From Sphingomonadales bacterium (GTDB lineage: Bacteria; Pseudomonadota; Alphaproteobacteria; SMXS01), in the NCBI GenBank assembly GCA_022844405.1, contig JALHLV010000037.1, positions 1 through 32,130 on the forward strand: 32,130 nucleotides of DNA. Direction: 5' to 3'. This document shows, in pieces, positions 1 to 8,272 of the stretch. A program made the translations under genes and the position numbers. Each line of letters opens with the position of its first letter. Within the stretch, counting starts at the first letter, position 1. A model generated the notes under the pieces. That model made no database searches. It saw nothing but the letters and a program-made list of their open reading frames with translations, and had not been told where the DNA came from.

Positions 1-1130
1 ACCAGTGCGAGGTGGTGACCTTCACTGCCGACCTGGGCCAGGGCGACGAGCTGGAGCCGGCGCGGGCCAAGGCCGAGCTGATGGGCGTGAAGCAGATCTT
101 CATCGAGGATCTGCGCGAGGAGTTCGTCCGCGACTACGTGTTCCCCATGTTCCGCGCCAACGCCGCCTATGAGGGCGTCTACCTGCTCGGCACCTCGATC
201 GCCCGGCCGCTGATCGCCAAGCGCCAGATCGAGATCGCCCATGAAGTGGGCGCCGACGCGGTCTGCCACGGCGCTACCGGCAAGGGCAACGACCAGGTCC
301 GCTTCGAGCTGGGCTATTACGCGCTCGATCCGGCGATCAAGGTGATCGCGCCGTGGCGCGAATGGCAACTGACCTCCCGCACCGCGCTGGTCAAGTTCGC
401 CGAGGAGAACCAGATTCCGATCCCCAAGGACAAAAGGGGCGAGGCGCCGTTCTCGACCGATGCGAACCTGCTGCACATTTCGGCCGAGGGCAAGGCGCTC
501 GAGGATCCGTGGGCCGAGACCGAGGAGTTCGTCTACTCGCGCACCGTCGCGCCCGAGGACGCGCCCGACAAGCCGACCTATGTGGAGATCGACTTCGCCA
601 AGGGCGATCCCGTCGCCGTCGACGGCGTGAAGATGGGCCCGGCCGCGCTGCTCACCCGGCTCAACGAGCTTGGCGGCGCCAATGGCATCGGCCGGCTCGA
701 CCTGGTGGAGAACCGGTTCGTCGGCATGAAGAGCCGGGGCGTCTACGAAACGCCGGGCGGCACCATCCTGCACGCGGCGCACCGGGGCATCGAGAGCATC
801 ACCCTCGACCGCGGCGCGGCGCACCTGAAGGACGAGCTGATGCCGCGCTACGCCGAGCTGATCTACAACGGCTTCTGGTTCAGCCCGGAGCGCAGGATGC
901 TCCAGGCGCTGATCGACCAGAGCCAGGAAAAGGTCGCCGGCACCGTGCGACTGAAGCTCTACAAGGGCAGCGCCACGGTGGTCGGCCGCAAGTCGCCCAA
1001 CACGCTCTATTCGCTGCAGCACGTGACCTTCGAGGAAGACGCCGTCTACGACCAGCGGGATGCGGCGGGATTCATCAAGCTCAACGCGCTGCGGCTGCGG
1101 CTGCTCGGGCAGCGGGACGGGAAGAAGTAG
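1..1130 (+). CDS. argG: Argininosuccinate synthase, 5' end outside window
   Basis: Joins citrulline and aspartate with ATP to make argininosuccinate, the penultimate step of arginine synthesis, in the cytoplasm. The reading frame is already open at base 3 and reads [14 protein letters not shown], a stretch that lies some 25-30 residues into the family. The start codon and the N-terminal ATP-binding loop (AYSGGLDTS in relatives) are therefore off the left edge. Visible family signatures include [25 protein letters not shown] and the C-terminal [10 protein letters not shown] region. About 375 residues are present out of the usual 400. No frameshift is seen. It ends in TAG and is followed by a nested inverted repeat that separates it from convergent folD. 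Confidence 0.97.
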   Translation, partial: QCEVVTFTADLGQGDELEPARAKAELMGVKQIFIEDLREEFVRDYVFPMFRANAAYEGVYLLGTSIARPLIAKRQIEIAHEVGADAVCHGATGKGNDQVRFELGYYALDPAIKVIAPWREWQLTSRTALVKFAEENQIPIPKDKRGEAPFSTDANLLHISAEGKALEDPWAETEEFVYSRTVAPEDAPDKPTYVEIDFAKGDPVAVDGVKMGPAALLTRLNELGGANGIGRLDLVENRFVGMKSRGVYETPGGTILHAAHRGIESITLDRGAAHLKDELMPRYAELIYNGFWFSPERRMLQALIDQSQEKVAGTVRLKLYKGSATVVGRKSPNTLYSLQHVTFEEDAVYDQRDAAGFIKLNALRLRLLGQRDGKK

Positions 1131-1144
1131 GTCGTGTCCCTATC

Positions 1145-1389
1145 AAATAAGGGTTGTCATCCCGGACGTTAGCGACGCCCGCGATCCGGTAGGATCGTGG
1201 TCTTGCGGCGCTTGCGATCCGGGACCCATTGATCCGCCATACGTCAACATCCGTGATGCGGCACCTGCGCCGATGCAACGCGCCAAGGGTATTTCCCTGC
1301 CCTGACATGGGTCCCGGATCGCAAGTTTCGCTGCCGCGAACCTAACCGGTTCGCGGGCTCAACTAACGTCCGGGATGACAACCTTATTT
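1145..1389. repeat. Nested inverted-repeat element, family 1, copy 1
   Basis: The outer arms are 1145-1172 and 1363-1389, identical as reverse complements except for one extra G on the left (core TTGTCATCCCGGACGTTAG). The inner arms 1211-1229 and 1307-1325 are a perfect 19-base pair containing GATCCGGGACCCAT. The 245-base unit fills nearly all of the 286-base gap between convergent argG and folD and holds no gene. The same terminal words (TTGTCA-CCC and GGG-CCCAT) recur at 30471-30619. It looks like a REP/BIME or non-autonomous palindromic element. The RNA could fold strongly and may stop read-through from both sides, but there is no clear U-tract. Confidence 0.8.
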
Positions 1390-1416
1390 GGATGGGGTCG
1401 TAGAGGAGCAGCCCCC

Positions 1417-2307
1417 TCAAACCTTCGGCTCCTCGACCCCCGCCTGGCGGCAGGCCGCGATCACCGTGTTGTGCAGCAGCGTCGCGATGGTCATCGGGCC
1501 GACGCCGCCGGGCACGGGCGTGATCGCCGCCGCCCGTTCCTTCGCCTCGGCAAAACACACGTCGCCGACCACGCGGGTGCCGCCGCCGTCCCTGGGGATG
1601 CGGTTGATGCCGACGTCGATGACCACTGCGCCGTGCTTGATCCAGCCGCCGCGCACCATCTCGGGCTTGCCGACGGCGGCGACGACGATGTCGGCCCGGC
1701 GGCATTCGGCGGGCAGGTCGTCGGTGCGGGAATGGGCCATGGTGACCGTGGCGTTGGCGCGCAGCAGCATCTGGGCGATGGGCTTGCCCACCAGGTTGGA
1801 GCGGCCGAGCACGATGGCCCGCTTGCCCGACAGATCAGGCCCCAAACGATCTTCGATCAGCATCATGCAGCCCGTCGGCGTGCACGGGAACAGGCCCGGC
1901 AGACCGCTCGCCAGCCGTCCGGCGTTGATGACGTGCAGGCCGTCCACGTCCTTGTCCGGGTCGATGGCCTGGGTGATGGGCTGCTCGACCAGCGGCTTCG
2001 GCAGCGGTAGCTGCACCAGGATGCCGTGGACGCGGGGATCGGCGTTCAACTCGCGCACCAGGCCGAGCAGCCCGTCCTGGGTGACGTCGGCGGCACGCTT
2101 GAACTCGAACGAGTTCATGCCGGCCTCGAGGGTCTGGGCGTGCTTGTTGCGCACATAGATCTCGCTGGCGGGATCGGCGCCCACCAGCACCACGGCGAGG
2201 CCCGGCGTCAGGCCGTGACCCGCCTTCAAAGCCGCCACCTGCCGCGCCACCTTGACGCGCAGACCCGCCGCGAACGCCTTGCCGTCGATGATCGCCGCTT
2301 CAGACAC
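1417..2307 (-). CDS. folD: Bifunctional methylenetetrahydrofolate dehydrogenase/cyclohydrolase FolD
   Basis: Cytoplasmic enzyme that oxidises 5,10-methylene-THF with NADP+ and hydrolyses the product to 10-formyl-THF, the formyl donor used by Fmt (also in this window) and by purine synthesis. The protein has 296 residues, the usual length. The substrate motif has Tyr51 and catalytic Lys55 (YVRNK). Further family landmarks are [20 protein letters not shown], the nucleotide-binding stretch [14 protein letters not shown] and the C-terminal [10 protein letters not shown]. The ATG at 2307 begins [10 protein letters not shown], which fits the family N-terminus. It lies 60 bases downstream of yggT on the same strand, so the two are probably cotranscribed. 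It converges on argG across the repeat at 1145-1389. Confidence 0.98.
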   Translation of the reverse strand: MSEAAIIDGKAFAAGLRVKVARQVAALKAGHGLTPGLAVVLVGADPASEIYVRNKHAQTLEAGMNSFEFKRAADVTQDGLLGLVRELNADPRVHGILVQLPLPKPLVEQPITQAIDPDKDVDGLHVINAGRLASGLPGLFPCTPTGCMMLIEDRLGPDLSGKRAIVLGRSNLVGKPIAQMLLRANATVTMAHSRTDDLPAECRRADIVVAAVGKPEMVRGGWIKHGAVVIDVGINRIPRDGGGTRVVGDVCFAEAKERAAAITPVPGGVGPMTIATLLHNTVIAACRQAGVEEPKV

Positions 2308-2367
2308 GCTGTTCTCCCGTCAGTCTTTTCCGCACGGGCACGACGAGGCCGCCGGTCGCGCGCCCGA

Positions 2368-2658
2368 TCACATGAACAGCGGCAGGATGTCCTTCAGCAG
2401 CAGCGCCTGGATCACGTAGATGAGGATGATCAGCACCAGGGGCGAGAAGTCGATACCACCGAAATTGGGCAGGAAGCGCCGGATCGGGCGCAGCAGCGGC
2501 GTGAACAGCCCTTCCAGCGACCGCATGACGCTCGAGACGAACTGGTTGCGCGGGTTGACCACGTTGAAGGTGATCAGCCAGCCCATCACCGCCCAGATGA
2601 TGAGCATCCAGATCAGGACCTGGCCGACCAGATAGATGAGCGTCGCGAGGGCGTTCAT
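2368..2658 (-). CDS. YggT family membrane protein
   Basis: Small integral membrane protein of 96 residues. The frame is open upstream, but I chose the ATG at 2658 (MNALATLIYLVGQ) because it matches the family N-terminus and a purine-rich GGGAAAA lies just before it. Two hydrophobic stretches are visible, about residues 4-28 and 70-93. Between them is the amphipathic segment RSLEGLFTPLLRPIRRFLP, which is diagnostic of the family. Relatives have been linked to cell-division or envelope functions and osmotic stress, but no biochemical activity is established. It precedes folD by 60 bases. Confidence 0.9.
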   Translation of the reverse strand: MNALATLIYLVGQVLIWMLIIWAVMGWLITFNVVNPRNQFVSSVMRSLEGLFTPLLRPIRRFLPNFGGIDFSPLVLIILIYVIQALLLKDILPLFM

Positions 2659-2804
2659 GGGGTTTTCCCGTCCGTTGTGCGGCAGGTTTAATATGGGGGG
2701 TATGCCCGGCGCAAGTGCGGTGAATTGCACGACGCCCTGCCCGTGCGGACGGGCGCTTGACTTTGAGGCCCAGCCGTCCCAAGGTGCGCGCCGTTTCGCC
2801 GGTC

Positions 2805-2880
<76 letters not shown>

Positions 2881-3042
2881 GAAACGACGTCCTTGACCGG
2901 CTGGCCCCGAAGCAGCCCCAGCCGACCAAAACGGTACTGTAAGCCGGTCCCCACGAAAATCCCTGTCACGCCGCGCTATCCGGGCTGTCTGCCCGGTTAT
3001 GGTTCATCCCTTGAGCGCGCTTTGACGGTGCGGATTCGTGGC

Positions 3043-3061
3043 TGGACTGCAGTTCAGTCCA
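3043..3061. promoter_or_regulatory. 7-base inverted repeat, possible operator
   Basis: TGGACTG and its exact reverse complement CAGTCCA are separated by five bases (CAGTT), 45 bases upstream of the peroxiredoxin start codon. A TTGACG that could be a -35 element lies just before it at 3022-3027, but no convincing -10 follows at normal spacing. The size and symmetry suit a dimeric repressor of TetR, MarR or HxlR type. No such regulator is encoded in the window, so this is inference from symmetry and position. Confidence 0.4.
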
Positions 3062-3105
3062 ATGTACCTTGTCGGTCTCACCCATGTAGTACGGAGGATA
3101 GGCCC

Positions 3106-3750
3106 ATGAGCCTGGACGAACAGCTGGAGCAACTTCGTGCGCGTGCGGCAACCCTGCCCGAAGACCGGCGCCGGGTGATGGAAGCGGCGACGAGGGAGTT
3201 GGCGGCGTCCGGAACGGCTGAACGGGCGCTCAAGGTCGGCGACGTTGTGCCGGATTTCGAGTTGCCCAATCACAAGGGCGAACCGGTTCGTTTCGCCGAT
3301 CTGGTGCAGCAAGGGCCGGTCGTCATCAATTTCTATCGGGGCGGCTGGTGCCCGTACTGCAATCTGGAGATGCGGGCGCTGCAGGAGAAGCTGCCCGAGA
3401 TCGTCGATCTTGGCGCGCGGCTGGTCGCCGTCTCTCCCGAACTGCCAGACGCCGCCATGAGCACCGCCGAAAAGAACGCCATCAGCTTCGATGTGCTGAG
3501 CGACCTCGGCAATAGGGTCGCGGCGGCCTTCGGCCTGGTCTTCACGCTGCCGCCGGCGTTGCAGGCGCTTTACAAGACCTTCGGCCTCGATCTGGAAGAA
3601 TCCAACGGCGACGACAGCATGACCCTGCCGATCCCGGCCACATACGTGGTCGGCGCCGACCGGCGGATCATCCATGCCCATGTGGATGCCGACTATTCCA
3701 GGCGGATGGAACCTGCCGAGGTGGTGGATGCGCTGAGGCGGCGGGCATGA
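3106..3750 (+). CDS. Peroxiredoxin-like protein, AhpC/TSA family
   Basis: A 214-residue thioredoxin-fold peroxiredoxin expected to reduce peroxides in the cytoplasm. The core begins near residue 44 with VGDVVPDFELPN. The active site is in NFYRGGWCPYCNLEMRAL, with Cys82 and Cys85 forming a CxxC after Trp81, a variant typical of one AhpC/TSA-like subfamily. The N-terminal 40 residues are helical and charged, and there is no signal peptide. The frame is open back to 2842, through the tRNA tail. I placed the start at ATG 3106 because ACGGAGGA lies 7 bases upstream. The stop overlaps the next start by four bases (ATGA), so the pair is translated together. Confidence 0.9.
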   Translation: MSLDEQLEQLRARAATLPEDRRRVMEAATRELAASGTAERALKVGDVVPDFELPNHKGEPVRFADLVQQGPVVINFYRGGWCPYCNLEMRALQEKLPEIVDLGARLVAVSPELPDAAMSTAEKNAISFDVLSDLGNRVAAAFGLVFTLPPALQALYKTFGLDLEESNGDDSMTLPIPATYVVGADRRIIHAHVDADYSRRMEPAEVVDALRRRA

Positions 3751-4397
3751 GCCTGTCGGTGGATGTCTACTGGTCGTTCCGCAGCCCCTACTCGTATCTG
3801 GCGACCACGCGCCTCGTGGAGATGCGGCGAACCTATCAGGTCGACATCCTGTTCCGGCCCGTCTACCCGCTCGCGGTACGCAAGACCGACTTCTTCGCGA
3901 CCGTGAATCCGGCCTGGGTCAAGTACGTGCAGCGCGACGCGCCCCGGTTGGCCGAGTTTCTGGGCTTGCCCTTCCGGTGGCCGAAGCCCGATCCGATCGT
4001 GCAGGACATGACGACGCTGCGCGTCGCGGACGAGCAGCCCTATATTCGCCGGCTGACCCGCATGGGCCAGGCGGCGGCCGACCGGGGCTGCGGCATTGAA
4101 TTCGCCCACGCGGTGTCGTCGCTGCTGTGGGGCGGCACCCGCGGCTGGAACGAGGGCGATCATCTGCGCGACGCCGTCGCGAGCGTTGGACTGGCCATCG
4201 ATGAGCTGGACGCGGCCATCGAAGCAGACCCGGAAGCATATGACACGCGCATCGCCGCCAACCAGGCCGCGCTCGAGGCGGCGGGGCATTGGGGCGTGCC
4301 GACCATGGTGTTCGAGGGTGAGCCGTTCTTCGGCCAGGACAGGCTCGACGTGCTCGAATGGCGGCTCAGGCAGCGCGGACTCGCGGCCCGGGCATGA
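3747..4397 (+). CDS. 2-hydroxychromene-2-carboxylate isomerase-like DsbA-family protein
   Basis: A 216-residue thioredoxin-fold protein of the kappa-GST/HCCA isomerase group. The N-terminus has FRSPYSYLA (residues 11-19), in which a serine (Ser13) stands where DsbA has its first active-site cysteine. The C-terminal [21 protein letters not shown] is the family's cis-proline loop and closing helix. Characterised relatives use glutathione to isomerise a naphthalene-pathway intermediate. No other naphthalene genes are nearby, so the true substrate is unknown. It is coupled to the peroxiredoxin by a 4-base overlap, which suggests a joint thiol-dependent detoxification role. The 3' end overlaps the convergent doxX gene by 32 bases. 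Confidence 0.85.
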   Translation: MSLSVDVYWSFRSPYSYLATTRLVEMRRTYQVDILFRPVYPLAVRKTDFFATVNPAWVKYVQRDAPRLAEFLGLPFRWPKPDPIVQDMTTLRVADEQPYIRRLTRMGQAAADRGCGIEFAHAVSSLLWGGTRGWNEGDHLRDAVASVGLAIDELDAAIEADPEAYDTRIAANQAALEAAGHWGVPTMVFEGEPFFGQDRLDVLEWRLRQRGLAARA

Positions 4398-4869
4398 ACC
4401 TCCCGCGGATGAGATGGTCGAGGGATAGCGAGCCCGGCCCCCGGAACAGGATGAACCCGAGCGCGGCGGCCCATCCAAGATGGGTCATCCAGGCTTCCGG
4501 ATAGACGAATGCCTGGATGACGGCGGTCATTCCCAGCAGGGCGGCGGCGCTGAGGCGGGACGCCAGGCCGACGAGCAGCAGCAGCGGAAACAGGTGCTCG
4601 GCGTAGGTAGCCAGGTGCGCCGCGACGGGCGCGGGAATCAGCGGCAGGGCATATTCGTGCTCGAACAAGAAGTATGTGCTGTCCGTCACGGTCAGCACGC
4701 CCTCGACCTTGGTGCGCCCCGACAGCAGGAACACGGCGGCGACGAACAGCCGCGCGGGCGTCGCCAGCACGGTTTCGAGGGAAACCCGGTCCAGGGCGTG
4801 GATCGAGCAAACGGCCAGCTGACGGAGTCGGCTCCCCGGTCGCGTCGTCGTGGCGGCGAGGTCGGTCAT
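4366..4869 (-). CDS. bufD: DoxX-family membrane protein of bufferin operon
   Basis: A 167-residue integral membrane protein with about four hydrophobic segments. These begin near residues 36 ([17 protein letters not shown]), 84, 106 and 130. The [16 protein letters not shown] opening and the [21 protein letters not shown] segment are typical of DoxX. It is the last gene of the operon and its ATG overlaps the bufC stop by four bases. DoxX proteins commonly accompany DUF2282-DUF692-DUF2063 clusters and are thought to help electron transfer or peptide handling at the membrane; the exact role is not settled. The symbol is given from operon position and should be treated as provisional. Confidence 0.82.
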   Translation of the reverse strand: MTDLAATTTRPGSRLRQLAVCSIHALDRVSLETVLATPARLFVAAVFLLSGRTKVEGVLTVTDSTYFLFEHEYALPLIPAPVAAHLATYAEHLFPLLLLVGLASRLSAAALLGMTAVIQAFVYPEAWMTHLGWAAALGFILFRGPGSLSLDHLIRGRFMPGPRVRAA

Positions 4870-5645
4870 GTGCGGGTCTCCGGATGGGCGTGGCTGAAGG
4901 TACCGCCAGCGATCAACGTGGCGAGCTCCGCCGGCAGGGAGGCTGCTCCGGACAGGTTGGCCGCAACATTGATCGCCTGGCCGAGCGGCAGGCCATCATC
5001 AAGCGCGACGAGAACGGCGAAACCGGCCTCGGTTACCCGGCGGACGCTCACATCGGCATGAGGACGGATGATCAGCAGACGTTCGACACCGTCGGCAACC
5101 ATCATCGGCGCTGGGTCGTCATGGCGGTTTGCCTCCCAGATGTCGAGCACGCCGAACCCCGTGGAGAACAGGCGGGCCGAGGGATGGAGCTTCAGCCCGA
5201 GCGCGTCGCCGTGGCGCTCAGCCAGCGCATGGAGGGCGCCGGCGTCCAGCGGTACCGCCTCGGCGGCGTGGAAGGCATCACGGTGGAGGAATTCGAGCGC
5301 CGCCACATCGGGAAGGTAAGGCAGCGATGCGGCCGGCTCGAACGCGCGAAGGAACCCGGGAAACTCCCGCCCGAACCCGATCAGCGTCCCCGCACGGCTG
5401 GGATGCCCCTCGATGAAACAGCCTGCGGCGAACCGGAAAAAGGCGTCACCGACGATCCGGCGCGTCGCCGGGAACACGTCGGTAAGCGCATCGGCGAACC
5501 GGCTCCGGACGTTGTTGCGATAGATGGCGAGGGACGCGGCCGGCGGAATGCCCGGCGCCACGAGGTCTTCCAAGGCGTCCTGCCCGGATGCGCTGGCCCG
5601 GAGACAGGCGCTGAACCGGTCTTGCAGCTTAGCCAGCGAGAGCAT
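4866..5645 (-). CDS. bufC: DUF2063 protein, partner of the MNIO enzyme
   Basis: A 259-residue protein with the DUF2063 N-terminal domain. The landmarks are [20 protein letters not shown] (about residues 41-60), then [28 protein letters not shown] and [15 protein letters not shown]. Family members act as the companion protein that delivers the precursor peptide to the DUF692 oxidase. The C-terminal half is a less conserved beta-rich domain. The start at 5645 overlaps the end of bufB by 17 bases and the stop overlaps the DoxX gene by four, so the operon is tightly coupled. No signal peptide is seen, consistent with modification in the cytoplasm before export. Confidence 0.92.
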   Translation of the reverse strand: MLSLAKLQDRFSACLRASASGQDALEDLVAPGIPPAASLAIYRNNVRSRFADALTDVFPATRRIVGDAFFRFAAGCFIEGHPSRAGTLIGFGREFPGFLRAFEPAASLPYLPDVAALEFLHRDAFHAAEAVPLDAGALHALAERHGDALGLKLHPSARLFSTGFGVLDIWEANRHDDPAPMMVADGVERLLIIRPHADVSVRRVTEAGFAVLVALDDGLPLGQAINVAANLSGAASLPAELATLIAGGTFSHAHPETRT

Positions 5646-6516
5646 GAGACCGCTCCCGGGCGTGCATGATCGTATCGGCGCGGTTCGCTTCTGCCAGCAA
5701 CACCGGCAGGTCGGGCACGTTGGAATCCCACTCGATCAGTGTCGGGCGCGGCCCGATTCGCCGGACCGTCTCCCGGTACAACATCCAGACTTCCTCGCGG
5801 ACGCGGCTGCCGTGGTCGTCGATGAGGATCTCCCGGCCGGCGAACTCGATCTCGGCATGGCCGGCGAGGTGGATTTCCCCGACCAGGCCGGCGGGGATCG
5901 CCGCAAGCCAGACGCGGGGATCGAAGCCGTGGTTCCGGGCGGAAACGTGCACGTTGTTGATGTCGAGAAGCAGGAGACAGCCGCTCCGGAGCGCCAGTTC
6001 GACCATGAAGTCGTGTTCGGGAATGGCGGACCAGGCGAAGCGCAGGTAGCTCGACGGGTTCTCCATCAGCACCTGGCGGCCGAGCGCGTCCTGCATCTGG
6101 GCCACATGGCCGGCGAGCACGGCGAGGCTCTCCTCGGTATAGGGCAGCGGCAGCAGGTCGTGGTGGGCAATGCCGGCATGCGCCGACCAGGCGACATGCT
6201 CGGACACCATGGCCGGGGCATAGTGATCGACCAGCGATTGCCAGCGGGCGAGATGGTCCCGGTCAAGCGGCCCGGCCCCGCCGAGCGAGAGGCCGACGCC
6301 ATGAAACGACAGCGGGTAGTGGTCCGCCAGCGCGTCCAGGTAACGGTGGGGCGGCCCGCCGTCGCCCATGTAATTCTCCGGATGGACCTCAAGGAACGAC
6401 AGGGATGGCCGGGTCTCCAGCAGCGCCCGGTAGTGCGGCGCCTTGAGTCCGATGCCGGCCGTGGCCGGCACCGGGCCCATGCCACGCGAAAACGAGGTTT
6501 CGTGGCTCGGCGCCAT
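5629..6516 (-). CDS. bufB: DUF692 multinuclear non-heme iron oxidase (bufferin maturase)
   Basis: A 295-residue TIM-barrel enzyme of the MNIO (DUF692, MbnB-like) family, which uses two or three iron ions and oxygen to rebuild cysteine side chains in ribosomal peptides. Family motifs appear in order: GIGLKAPHY (21-29), FLEVHPENYM (41-50), SFHGVGLSLGG (70-80), SEHVAW (105-110), DLLPLPYT (120-127), MENPSSYL (151-158), LLDINNVHV (183-191), EIHLAGH (214-220), IDDHG (232-236) and IEWD (261-264). The metal-binding His, Glu, Asp and Asn residues expected in these motifs are all present. It starts 3 bases after the bufA stop. Known relatives convert two central cysteines of bufferins to 5-thiooxazoles; the neighbour's sequence suggests the same here. 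Confidence 0.95.
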   Translation of the reverse strand: MAPSHETSFSRGMGPVPATAGIGLKAPHYRALLETRPSLSFLEVHPENYMGDGGPPHRYLDALADHYPLSFHGVGLSLGGAGPLDRDHLARWQSLVDHYAPAMVSEHVAWSAHAGIAHHDLLPLPYTEESLAVLAGHVAQMQDALGRQVLMENPSSYLRFAWSAIPEHDFMVELALRSGCLLLLDINNVHVSARNHGFDPRVWLAAIPAGLVGEIHLAGHAEIEFAGREILIDDHGSRVREEVWMLYRETVRRIGPRPTLIEWDSNVPDLPVLLAEANRADTIMHARERSHALAG

Positions 6517-6519
6517 GTA

Positions 6520-6822
6520 TCAGGCTTTCGGCACGTGCGCGCTGGATGGCTCGAGGCTGCCCATGCCGTGCGGAGTCTTGATCGTCGCGCAGGTGCCCTT
6601 GGGCACCAGCTTCCAGGCGTTCGACTGGTAGTCGATCTTGGACGAGCCGGCGCAGCTGGTGCCTTCGCCGGCCTTGCAGTCGTTCTTGCCGGCCATGGCG
6701 ACGCCGTAGCATTTCTCCATGTCGGCCTTGTCGGCGGCCATCGCCGATGAGACGCCACCCAGCGAAATGGCCAGTGCGGCGGCGGCAAGCAACGTCGAGC
6801 GCGAAGTGGTCTTGGCGGTCAT
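6520..6822 (-). CDS. bufA: DUF2282 bufferin precursor peptide
   Basis: A 100-residue exported peptide. Residues 1-30 are a signal peptide with a hydrophobic core [14 protein letters not shown] and cleavage site AMAA/DK. The mature part carries four cysteines (38, 49, 57, 78) in the family frame [29 protein letters not shown] and WKLVPKGTC. In characterised bufferins the two central cysteines become thiooxazoles that bind copper and the outer two form a disulfide; this is family knowledge, not seen here. The RBS AGGGAGA lies 8 bases before the ATG. It is the first gene of the bufABCD-type operon and sits about 60 bases below an ECF-type promoter. Confidence 0.95.
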   Translation of the reverse strand: MTAKTTSRSTLLAAAALAISLGGVSSAMAADKADMEKCYGVAMAGKNDCKAGEGTSCAGSSKIDYQSNAWKLVPKGTCATIKTPHGMGSLEPSSAHVPKA

Positions 6823-6887
6823 AGGAAGAGTCTCCCTTGGTGAGGTGGAAATCGCCGCCGGTATCGAAGCACCGCCGACACTACCTA

Positions 6888-6913
6888 TTCGCGCGACAGC
6901 ATGCGGCGGTTAC
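6888..6913 (-). promoter_or_regulatory. ECF sigma-factor promoter of bufferin operon (GTAACC-N16-CGAA)
   Basis: On the minus strand GTAACC (6913-6908) is followed by exactly 16 bases and then CGAA (6891-6888). As I recall, this is the promoter pattern reported for the heavy-metal ECF sigma factor SigF of Caulobacter, whose regulon includes a DUF2282 gene. Transcription would begin near 6880, giving a leader of roughly 58 bases before the bufA ATG. Neither a sigF gene nor its membrane anti-sigma partner is in this window, so the regulator must lie elsewhere. Confidence 0.72.
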
Positions 6914-7131
6914 AGCCTGCGGGGAAAAAGTGGCGTGCCAACGGTTGAACGTGAATCCGGCCCGCCGGTCGCGGGACGACGCATTCGGTCTAGCTGTCAT
7001 CCGCCGGACGCAACCTTGGTCGATCAAGCCGGACCTTGTCATCGTCACACAAGTCGATACAAACCGACCGATCGAGGCCCTTTCGACGGCCTGCAAGCAG
7101 AGAAACTCCGGGTTTGCAAATGGTGGGTCCC
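6914..7131. other. Gene-free stretch of the bufA / 7283 divergent intergenic region
   Basis: The gap between the divergent genes at 6822 and 7283 is 460 bases. Apart from the promoter at 6888-6913 and the tRNA-tail copy at 7132-7152, I see no coding frame with a plausible start, RBS and composition. The segment is somewhat richer in A/T than the flanking genes. It could be the scar of past integration events or carry an undetected promoter for the plus-strand pair. Confidence 0.4.
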
Positions 7132-7152
7132 CCCCCTCGGCTCCGCCAGAAA
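7132..7152 (+). repeat. Partial copy of tRNA-Ala 3' end (attachment-site-like direct repeat)
   Basis: This stretch reads CCCCCTCGGCTCCGCCAGAAA and matches 2864-2884 of tRNA-Ala(CGC) at 20 of 21 positions, in the same orientation. The match runs four bases past the tRNA's CCA end. Upstream of it there is no tRNA body: the D, anticodon and T arms cannot be drawn. This is the layout left when a mobile element integrates at a tRNA 3' end. No integrase gene lies between the two copies. Confidence 0.55.
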
Positions 7153-7282
7153 TCCCCTTCTCCACGCGTTTTCCGCTTTCGGCCCGCCCTGGGCGAATGC
7201 AGGATGTGACGGTTGCCGCCGTGACGGGAACAAAGTGGTTCGAGGCTGGACGCGCGGCGCGCGGCTTTCGGGGGGCTCGGAA

Positions 7283-8272
7283 GTGACGAAGACGACGGGT
7301 TGGCTTTTGGCCGCGATCATGATCGCGTTGGGGACGCTCGTTGTCGGTCCTCCGGCGCGGGCGCAGGGCCTGTCGATCGGAGGACCCGACTGGGAGGCCA
7401 AGGATCCGCACGTGGTGTGCCGCGCCGTCGGCAAGCAGACCAAGACCATCTACGGCTCGTCCCCGGTGACCAACAATCCGAACATCAGGAAGCGCTACGA
7501 CTACCATGCCAAGAAATTTGAGACCGATGGCGGCGAAGCCTTGAGCACCGAATGCATCAGCTACACGTCGATCGCGCCCCAGTACCTGGCGACCTTCACG
7601 CCGGGTGCCTCATTCGTGAATACCTGGAAAGAAACCAGGCATGTCGTCGCCTCACCCTTCCTGCCGGCGGGCTGGGCCGAGACGCCGGTGCCGACGGAAT
7701 CCGAGGATGCCCAGGTCCGCAAGACGGCCATCGTCAACTTCCAGGCGCCGCAGCGCGGCGAAAGCGGCTACGCGGGCGTCACCTTCAAGGTCGAGTATAT
7801 GCTGATCGGCTGCTTCGGCGAGTTGCACCTCGCCTATTCGGTGGTGCCGAACAGCGTCCGTTCCTCGAACGGGAGCTATTGGCTGGACGATCGGGTCTAC
7901 CAGGTCCAGCCTCCGTCGACGACGATCAACGCGGTCACGCTGAATGGAACCGTCACGCTAGGCCCCGTGCAGATCGGCCGGTTCGGCGACAATTTCGCAG
8001 CTCAGGCCCTCGGCTTCGGCTGTTTCAGCGGCCAGACCAAGAAGATCGCCATGCTGAAGGACCATCTGCCACCCAATCCGTCGAAGGCGCAGACACAAGC
8101 CTTCATCGACAAGCTCACGGTGTATCTCCATGCCGGCACGGTGCTTCGCAGCACGGCCGCCGAATCGCAGATCCGCCGCGCCCAGGCCGCCGCCGCACCG
8201 CCGCCGCCACCGGAACTGGTGGAACAACGCAAGGCAAGCGCGCGCGGCTTCGTCCAGTCCTGGCAGCCATGA
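7283..8272 (+). CDS. Secreted protein of unknown function
   Basis: A 329-residue protein that I do not recognise. The frame is open far upstream, but translation most likely starts at GTG 7283, because this gives a clean signal peptide (WLLAAIMIALGTLVVG, then ARAQ/G near residue 28). The mature protein is polar with four cysteines (in VVCRAV, STECIS, LIGCFGE and GFGCFSG), which could form two disulfides in the periplasm. The middle has alternating hydrophobic residues suggesting a beta-rich fold. The C-terminal 50 residues are Ala/Pro rich with a run of six prolines. The stop overlaps the start of the following TPR protein (ATGA), so the two form an operon. The gene is divergent from the bufferin operon, but nothing in its sequence ties it to metals. 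Confidence 0.75.
   Translation: MTKTTGWLLAAIMIALGTLVVGPPARAQGLSIGGPDWEAKDPHVVCRAVGKQTKTIYGSSPVTNNPNIRKRYDYHAKKFETDGGEALSTECISYTSIAPQYLATFTPGASFVNTWKETRHVVASPFLPAGWAETPVPTESEDAQVRKTAIVNFQAPQRGESGYAGVTFKVEYMLIGCFGELHLAYSVVPNSVRSSNGSYWLDDRVYQVQPPSTTINAVTLNGTVTLGPVQIGRFGDNFAAQALGFGCFSGQTKKIAMLKDHLPPNPSKAQTQAFIDKLTVYLHAGTVLRSTAAESQIRRAQAAAAPPPPPELVEQRKASARGFVQSWQP

Noticed and set aside
2898-2924. Terminator after tRNA-Ala
   Set aside because: CGGCTGG/CCAGCCG can pair, but the loop is 13 bases and no T-tract follows, so it is too weak to call.
7075-7150. A second tRNA or tmRNA acceptor piece ending CGGCTCCGCCA
   Set aside because: No 5' acceptor strand, D arm, anticodon arm or T loop can be drawn upstream, and no tag-coding piece follows. 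Only the 3' tail is present.
6719-7282. Upstream extension of the secreted-protein frame into bufA
   Set aside because: It would run antisense through the bufferin precursor and promoter. The GTG at 7283 gives a proper signal peptide.
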